A program made the translations under genes and the position numbers. Positions 1 to 8,300 of a stretch of DNA of 17,126 bases are shown in pieces. The first letter of the stretch is position 1; the number at the start of each line of letters is the position of its first letter. This DNA is from Tetmemena sp. SeJ-2015 (lineage: Eukaryota; Ciliophora; Spirotrichea; Sporadotrichida; Oxytrichidae): NCBI GenBank assembly GCA_027382625.1, contig JAJKFJ010022268.1, forward strand, positions 1 to 17,126. Reading direction: 5' to 3'. The notes under the pieces are model-generated. The model did no database searches and was not told the DNA's origin. It worked only from the letters and a program-made list of their open reading frames with translations.

Positions 1-1895
1 GGAGAAGGAAAAAATAGAATCCCTACAATCCATGTTGTTGATTTGGCAAGATCTTAATTATTAATTGTTTAAAATATTTTGATCTATTAAGTTGGTAATC
101 TAAACTAAGAATTTGACCCAATAATATTATTTACTTCACTTTTATATTAAAATTTATAAATCATTGTATAGTTATAGGATATATATATATATACTTTCTG
201 TTATAAATTAAATAGAATTTTACAAGGAAATGAGTTATAAATTATGAAATAATATATAATTTTAGATTATTATTGAACCTTAAATTTGTGTGAGGAATAC
301 TTAATCGCAGTTGATTAAGCAGTGAGATAATCTTAGAAGAAAATAGTGAAAGCTATATCTGCTGGAATGGGCAATGGCTCAGTGAAGTATGTTGAGCTAG
401 ATGAAGTCGTAGATGAAGAATGGTCTGAATTCATGACAATTGATATCAAGCTTAAAACATCTGAGTTCTTGAGATCTGCCTAATTATATTTCAAAATAAA
501 TTTTGGCACATAAAGCAAGGAATTAATAAGAGAACATTGCCTTTACTGAATCAAGAATTCAATCTGTATAGAGGACTTTTCCCATTGAAAGTATTTATGA
601 CAGGTCCTCCTGCTTCTGGTAAAACTCATTTCGCAAATTACTTGGCGCAAGCTTACGGAATACCTCACTTCAAAGTGAACGACTTAGTTTAGATGGGCTA
701 CAAGTTGCAGGATGCATTTGGAGATGAGATAAGAAAGAAAGCTGAAGAAATTAAAGACTAGATAGTTGCAGATTATGACAAAGCTAAAAAGAAGAAGGAC
801 CCAGACCTTGATAGAACAACTATCAAAGTTAGACTGCCAGATGATTTCATATATCGACTGGTTAAGCTTTAAATGCAAAGTGCTGCTTGCAAAAACAAAG
901 GATTTATTCTTGATGGCTATCCCAGAAACTTAAATGATGCCAAACACATTTTCTTAAAGAAGGCAGAAGAGGAAAAAAGCATTCAAGACGAGGAGCAACA
1001 AGATAAATATCCTGGATTTGAGCCTGATCACAGCATCTTGCCCTAATACGTGATCTTCTTATAAGGAGAGGATGCCCATCTAAAATAAAGAGTAAAGGAA
1101 ATGCCTCCTGAAAAAACTGTGGATACTCACTACAACGACTAGCATATGGATATATATTTATAAGATAGAAGGCTCAAGATTTATAGAGAGTAGAATATTC
1201 ATAACTCTGGGAGTTCTGTGCAGTGTTTCTTTACTGATTTTATTGGTTAAGAAAATGTAAAAATCTTGCCTTCTTTTGATGAGGAAGCTAAGAACATTTA
1301 GAATTTGACCACTTTCATTGAAAGAAACGGTAAACCTTGCTGCTTGAACTTGATAACTGAAAAAGATCAAAAGTTTTTGAGATTCTTGGAAAGATAAACC
1401 AAAAAGCAAATTCATAGTAGTAGCCAACAATAAATTCAAGATATATTTTAAGATACTCAAAATCATTAACCTGAAGACCAAGAAGATGAAGAGGAAGAAG
1501 ATGCTGTCACTAAAATCCTAAAAAGAGAAGAGGAGGATGCAAGAAGAAGAGATGCAGAGTAAAAAGAAAGAAAGAGAGTTGAGGCCCTAGAATCAGAACA
1601 AAGGAAAATAAAAGAAGAATCAGACAAAGTTAAGCTAGAATAGATCAGACAGCAAGAAAGAGACCTTCTCGACACAAGATCTTAGCCAATTAGATAATAC
1701 TTAATGGATAACGTTGTGCCTTTCTTGACACAAGGATTGATTGAATTATGTAAAGAAGTACCTCAAGAACCCGGAGACTTCTTGTCTAATTTCTTGCTAA
1801 AAAAGGCCGACGAAATAGATCAGTAAAGGATTCAAGAGAGAGAAGCTGCCATTAAAGCAAAGTTAGATGCAAAAGCAGCCAAATAGTAGCATTGA
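1..1895 (+). CDS. AK7: Adenylate kinase 7-like protein, 3' portion (5' end outside window)
   Basis: Read with TAA/TAG = Gln, the joined segments 1-81, 289-485 and 503-1895 give about 556 residues ending at TGA 1893-1895. The first 27 residues include GKNRIPTIHVVDLA, the tail of the NAD-binding-fold domain of AK7. YLIAVDQAV follows after the first IES. The adenylate kinase domain starts near residue 127 with the P-loop GPPASGKT (from nt 603). It has DGYPRN near residue 230 (nt 912), the equivalent of the usual DGFPR motif. An acidic, charged coiled-coil-like stretch (about nt 1440-1680) leads to a Dpy-30 motif (PIRQYLMDNVVPFL, from nt 1686) near the C-terminus. This domain order is that of AK7, a nucleotide monophosphate kinase (ATP + AMP to 2 ADP) associated with motile cilia. 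Family and domains are clear; exact function in this organism is inferred. Confidence 0.92.
82..288 (+). other. IES (about 207 bp) in adenylate kinase gene, candidate pointer TTTG
   Basis: TTTG at 78-81 recurs at 285-288. Deleting 207 bp keeps frame and joins ...VQNIL to CEEYLIAVD, restoring AK7-like spacing between the DLA and AVD motifs. The insert is very AT-rich, with a (TA)n run near 180-193. A GT-AG intron ending at 294 would also keep frame (starts at 67 or 91), but its splice sites are weak. The insert is therefore secure; its exact ends and its nature are less so. Confidence 0.65.
486..502 (+). other. Tiny IES (17 bp), pointer AATT
   Basis: AATT at 482-485 is repeated at 499-502. 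Upstream frame ends EFLRSAQ; downstream frame reads WHIKQGINKR, and the two are out of phase. Removing 17 bp gives SAQFWHIKQG, matching the FxWH motif of AK7 proteins. The insert has no GT-AG ends and is too short for a spliceosomal intron, so it is strong evidence for unrearranged germline DNA. Confidence 0.88.
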
Positions 1896-1982
1896 TTATC
1901 TGAATTATGCAATTGTTAAATTTATATGAAATCTCTTAGATTAAAAAATTTTGGACGCAAATCGAATATAATTTAATTTAAA
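1896..1982. other. Short intergenic spacer between adenylate kinase and channel genes
   Basis: Only 87 bp of AT-rich sequence separates the TGA of the kinase gene from the proposed ATG of the channel gene on the same strand. No telomere-repeat run or clear chromosome-breakage signal is visible. Whether both genes lie on one macronuclear nanochromosome cannot be told from sequence. Confidence 0.6.
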
Positions 1983-2379
1983 ATGTACAAGTTAAATGAG
2001 TAGATATCCACTCCAAATTATGATATACCAAAGAAAAACCACAATGGAAAAGGAGGGAAAATCAGCAACTGAGATACACCTTAAACTTTAAACTAGATCA
2101 TGACTAAGGATGGGTTTTAAATAAATACTGAGGAGGCTGACACTTAGGGCGAAGCAGTCACCATTTATTTTAATTAATTGGAGGATTAAATACAGAGCAA
2201 GCACTTATGGAAGAAGAAAGAAAAGAAAGAATGAAAAAGTTGATATAAGAGAATGATGAAAAGATGGCTGGTGTATTTAGGGTGCATGGGAAAAAGCTTC
2301 TCTATGCGAAAAAGTCATTGTTCATCTTCACTGAAACTAACCTTCTTAGAAGAGTGATCGTATGGATTGTTGAATGGAA
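1983..2379 (+). CDS. Channel N-terminus up to pre-S1
   Basis: ATG at 1983 starts MYKLNEQISTPNYD. An in-frame TGA at 2070 and a frame change before 2204 are both removed by the IESs at 2071-2094 and 2157-2203, giving a continuous hydrophilic N-terminus. It then reads KKLLYAKKSLFIFTETN, the conserved aromatic pre-S1 motif of such channels. If the 2071-2094 insert is not real, ATG 2100 is the alternative start. Confidence 0.7.
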
Positions 2380-5300
2380 GTAAGTTTTATAACATCCTAG
2401 GCTTTTTTAAATTTATAAATATAGATGGTTCGATAGAATGATCATGCTTGCCATTGTTTTAAACTCTATAAGTTTGAGTATGTACGATTACACTGACTTA
2501 GGAGCAGAGACTTCGTACAATCAAACAATCAATAACATAGGTGATTCGTTTACATTTGTATTTCTAGTCGAAGCAATCCTAAAGATATTTGCGATGGGAT
2601 TCGTTGTCCATAAAAAATCGTATCTAAGAGATGGCTGGAATTTCGTAGACTTTTTTATTGTAGTTACAGGGTAAAAATTTAAGAATTTAAAAGGGTTAGA
2701 TAAATTTACATATAATAAAGCAATAATTGATAAAATTCTTATATACAATTTAAATATGTTATAGAGTAATTGATTATGTGGCTAGCAGTATAAATTTGAA
2801 ATCCCTTCGTACTTTAAGAGTACTTAGACCATTGAAAAGTATAAACGCCATTCCTAGTATGAGAAGATTGGTGACAACCTTACTCTAATCTCTTCCTGAG
2901 TTGGGAAATGCTGCGATCTTTCTGTCTTTTATGATTATCCTATTTGGAATTCTAGGGCTTTAATAGTTTAGTGGAGTGATGTATTATAAATGCAGACTCA
3001 CTCCCTAACCTGTGAATGCCACATACTGGCCTAAAAGTCCTGACTATAAAAGAGTTTGTTCAGTAAGCTCTGACGGAGGTTACAAGTATTAATTAATTTA
3101 TATAAGTGTCCAAATGGGCTTTACTGTGGTAGTCCATAGAATGTGGGAATATCATTAGAAGATGATGGTGTTTATGAAGATCCAACTATATAATATGGAA
3201 TAAGTTCATTTGATCACTTTGGATAAGCAGTGCTTGGAGTATTTTAGACAATAAGCAAAGATGGGTGGTCTGATTTAATGTATATTATGTCAGATGGGTC
3301 AAATGTGATATTTGCAAGAATATATTTCTGCTGCATCATAGTAATTGGAGCATTCTTTTTGCTTAATCTGATACTTGCAGTAATTATGGCTAACTTCACT
3401 AGGATATCACAAATCGATGAGGAAAATGAACTGATCAAGAAAGAACAGAAGTTTAAGTAGGCTAAGAAACTAAACTTCAATAGGTTGACCACTGAAGACA
3501 TACTCAATATGGATACTAGTGACGAAGAAGATCTTTATGAAAGTTTCCCAGAAGAAGGAAAGGAAATTGAGGATAGCCAATCATTTCTCAGTAAGAGTGT
3601 TACACCAAACTAAACTCAAAAGATCTCCACTAAGCTTGAAGTGGAGCGGCTTGACCGTAGTGATGACAAGTCAGATATTTAAATACCAAAGCAAGATGCC
3701 CTACCTCTCCATGCCTCTTAATTTGGCTCCAACAATAACATTTATAATTATATACGCGACTTTTATTTAAATAAAAATGGTCTTATTATTTGAGTAATAT
3801 ATTTATAAATAGTATTTAAATGCTCTTGCTCCTCCCACACCGGCTTCAGTTACTCCTTACTCCGTTATATATTAATTAAATGCTATGATGAAATAAAAAT
3901 CAGGAAAAAAATAAGCTGACAAAGACTTCACAACTTAATATGGAATAGCAGTGTTTGAAAAGGCAAGTTAGTCTAAGCATGAAGGTCATCATTATCATCG
4001 AGCCACAACATCATTGAAGAAATTTCATGAAATTGAAAACCAAATGAGAGAAACTGAGCAAATTGATGATGTGAAACAGAGACTCAAAGTCCAGTCTTAA
4101 ATGTTTGAATAGCAGAAAGGAATCCTTGAAAAGATGGAGATTGACATCAAGAAGAAGTACGCTTAAAGCAAAAGAAGGATATATGGAATAGAGTAAAATT
4201 ATTTTAATAAATAGACAATGAACAAGAAATTGTCACCGAGATCAAGAGAGGAATAAAGGCACAAATTTTATAATAAGAGGAGGAAAAAAGAATCCTTGAT
4301 TAGGAACCTGAAAACTCTGAGCAAAAGAAAATTCTAAGGCAAAGAGAAAATGATGAAGTATAAAAGGAGCTAGATGAAGTTACTTTAATGGCTCTTAAGA
4401 TATGCTCAAATCTCAAGTAAATCAACTTAAAACAGCACCTATAGGAAGCTATTATGCAAAAATTCAAGTCATAACTTATCTAGAAAAATATGCTAGAAAG
4501 AATGACTTCTTAGGTCGAGACAATTATTATATAATTCAAACACCTTATTATAAAGCTATTTATATTTCTCTTTTATTTTATCAATTTTTTGCTAATTTTA
4601 ATATCTTGAAGCCAGAAAATTTCGAAGACAGTATGATTTTAAAAAATAATCATATTTATTAAATAAATAAAAAGCTAAAGACATTATAAAAATTACAGCT
4701 TCCCATTGAATATTGACCTCTTAATTAATTGAATTATTTTTAACTTCAATATTATATTAATCTGATTGAGACATAGATGACTTAGAACTTTTTATCTATT
4801 AGAGCTGCGAAGATGCCTTTTTACAACTACTGCCTTAAAATAGTGACACATAAACTCTTTACTTTCTTGATTTTATTTGATTAAATAAATATAAAAGTTA
4901 AATAAGTTGTATTTATTTATTCTAATTGATTGTAGTCTGCATTTTGATAAATGCTGTTGTTTTGGCAATGGACAGATACCCTTAGAGTGAAGATATAAAT
5001 TCTTAATAAATTATTAAGATGAGGATAACTTATTGAACTAATTTAATCTTGCTTGTTTCTCTGTTTTTGGTTTAGAGCTTATCCTAAAAATTGTTGGTCT
5101 TGGAGTAGTTTACTATTTCAGAGATAAGTTTAACTGGTTTGATAGCATAGTTGTTTTCATAAGCATCATTGACATAATGATCCAATACTCTAATATTGGT
5201 AAAAACTTAAGTGGTGGAGCCATATCTGCTATGAGAGTTTTCAGAGTCATCAGAATATTTTAGTTAGCGAAAGTGTGGAAGAACTTTTAAGATCTGCTGG

Positions 5301-8300
5301 TAGTTATTGGAAACACAATTAAGGATATATCAAATATCTCAATCCTAATACTACTCTTCATTTTCACATACACTTTGCTTGGTATGGATCTATTTGCATA
5401 TAACCTCAAAGTAGACCACACTAATAATTATTATATTTAATCCTCTCTCTATGACAAACGACCCAAACTATCCCATCTCTACTTTTGACTCTTTCATTAG
5501 AGCCTTCATTTCAGTATTTATAGTACTAGCTAATGATGGCTGGACAACAATTTACTTTGATCATTACAGGGCATCAGGCTCAGTGCCAGCTAGTATTTAC
5601 TTTATCTCTCTAATGATAATTGGGCAGTACATCCTACTAAATTTATTCATAGCAATTCTCATCGAAAACTTTGAGTAAGTTAGTGTCCATCAAGATATCG
5701 TAAACAAACTCAATCAAGGAAAGAAAAAACAAACTACATGGGAACAGTTCATGAGAATATTTTATAAACTAATCAGAAAGCCTTTTCCTGAAGTTGATGA
5801 CAGTGAAGCAGCCTAACTTTAAAGACGACTTGTAGACGATAATCTAAAAATGAGAGATATTATTTATATAGAGAGCCTCTCTTTACCTATTTTAGAGTAA
5901 TAGTAGAATAAGAAGGATTGCTTAGAAATGGGCAACTCATAAAAGATTTGAAAGTATTATGCTGTTTATCATTTTACTGAGTAGTGTATAACTGGCAATT
6001 GATAACCCTTTGAATGATCCCAACTCTCTATTGTCTAATATCCTTGGGCAAGTTGATATTGCTCTTACGGCTATCTTTACAGTAGAAGCTCTTCTAAAGA
6101 TAATTAAATAGATTATTGCATTTGGGTTTGCAAAATGTGGTTCAACTAGCTATATTAGAAGCACTTGGAACTAGCTTGACTTCTTTGTCGTTTTCATATC
6201 TATAATCTCTCAAATGGTCAGCAGTAAGAACATCAACTCTATTAAAATCTTAAGGTTGCTCAAAGTCTTAAGACCTCTCAGAGTTATTTCCAAAAATCAA
6301 GGTCTCAAGATTTCTTTAAGATCCTTAGGAAAGGCTGTTCCAGGAGTCATTATTTGTAAAAAAAATTTACTTTACAAAAAATTCTCCTCTTGTGGTTTAA
6401 ATCCAACTAATTTAAAAATATATTTGTGAAAATTTTGAATATAGAAATATATTTAATAGTTTTATAGGAAACGGATTGTATGATTAATTCTTATATATAA
6501 ATTAAATAATTTGAAATGAAATTGGTTAATAACGTTTCTATTATAGCCTTCATATTCTATCTAATATTTGGAATTATTGGAGTAAACTATTTAAAAGGGA
6601 TGTACTACTACTGTAGCTTTGAAGGCTTAGATATTCCAACAACATTCATAAATTAATTTGACTACAAAAATGGGATTCAGAGAGAGAGAGAGTCTATGGA
6701 AAAACTATTTCTAAAATTTCGATAATATATTATATCAGTTATCATAATGTTTTCTGTTGGAACAGTTATTATCATTAAGAAATCTTGTATATAGAAATAT
6801 ATATAAGCCATTTATTCTTTGTATAAACAATCAGCAATTTTTTTCAACAATACCCGTAATTTTATTTTCTAATAGAGTAGTAAAAATATAACAAACTGAG
6901 AAATTAGTTAAATTTTAAAATATCTTAAACGCAGTGGCCACTTTATTTACAATATCTACAGCTGTGGACTGGTCTGAAGTAATGTATAGAGGCGCTTCAG
7001 GGAGAGGCCCTCATCTAATGCCTATTTTGATGGAAAACCAATACATATCGCTTTTCTTTTTGGCCTTTATGATTGTAGGCAACTTCTTCTTGTTGAACTT
7101 ATTGGGGGGGGGGGGACGGAAGTGCACACACCCCCACTTTTATGTCAATAATTTATTGCTAATTTGCTATATTGAAGGCCAAAATTGACAAAAAATGCCA
7201 AAAAAATTAAGAATTTAATATTAAATAATAAGAAAATTTCATGAGGGTCAAAACTTTATGATTTCGAAAATTTTATGAAATCTAATCTTAAAATTATTCC
7301 GAGCATAATATGTAACTCAGAATATAAAAGTCTTTAACTGAAACACTAGAGTTAATATAAATGATAAAATGATTCTCTTGAGCCTAGAATTCATTTAGAT
7401 AACTTAACATTAGATTCTATCAAAGTAAGACAACATTTTGGCTAGAAATCTTATCTGGAACTCTTAACTAGTGAAGCACTTGCACAAAAGATTAGTAGCT
7501 GATGTGATCAACAAACTTCCTTAAAGTCAAGATTAGAGCCCTGTACCAAAGAAATTCAACTATGTGATATTGATTAGCCACATACTGCCATTATTTATAG
7601 CAAGATTAACTCTTAGATAATTTTCTCATATCCTTGTGGATCAACAGTATTTAAACTAAGTGAATTAATATTTTAAAGTATCTAAAAGCAATATTTAAGC
7701 TTCTAAAATATTAATCTTAGGGAAAAGTGTGGATTAAAGAGCCAAACTTTTATCACATTCATTAGTAATTTTCCCTACTTTTTGATGGAAAACCAATACA
7801 TATCTCTTTTCTTTTTAGCCTTTATGATTGTAGGCAACTTCTTCTTGTTGAACTTATTTATAATGTATATTCGTGGGTGTTGTCATTAGTACTTACAACA
7901 GAGAGAAAGAAGTATTAGGAAGAAACTTCTTATTGACTGAAAAATAAAGAAAATGGCTTGAAAATAAGATTATGATGGTCTAGTCCAAGCCCATGCTCAA
8001 ATTCAAACTACCAGCTAAAGAGTGGAGACAACCAGTATTTATGCTAGCTGAGTTTAAATGGTTTGAAAGATTCATCTACTTTTGCATCATAGCAAACACA
8101 ATCATTCTTTCAGTTCAGTGGCAAAACTAACCTATACTCTGGGACTTATTAACAGAAAAAATCAACTATGCATTCATTATCTTCTTCTCTCTAACTAAAA
8201 TATTATAATACATAATTATCTCGAGTGTGTTCAAATTTATTGCTGTACGGAATAGAGTATTTGTTAAGATGCTGGAACAATTTCGATATCGTAATAGTGT

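Larger units (their letters stand above)
7104..7871 (+). other. IES (768 bp), pointer TATT, containing a duplicate MDS segment
   Basis: TATT at 7100-7103 repeats at 7868-7871. Removal joins GNFFLLNL to FVGVVISTYNREKE across S6 of repeat III, in frame. The insert starts with a run of 12 G (7104-7115) and ends with a second copy of the upstream S6 coding stretch (7780-7858). From that copy, the same TATT pointer would delete just 13 bp (7859-7871). Confidence 0.8.

Noticed and set aside
67..294. GT-AG intron instead of IES in the adenylate kinase gene
   Set aside because: Two GT starts with AG 293-294 keep frame, but donor and acceptor contexts are weak and the TTTG pointer solution gives better AK7 spacing. 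Kept only as an alternative.
4352..4380. Additional 21-bp IES with pointer GATGAAGT
   Set aside because: The eight-base repeat (4352-4359 and 4373-4380) would allow in-frame deletion, but the uncut coiled-coil sequence is equally plausible, so there is no frame evidence.
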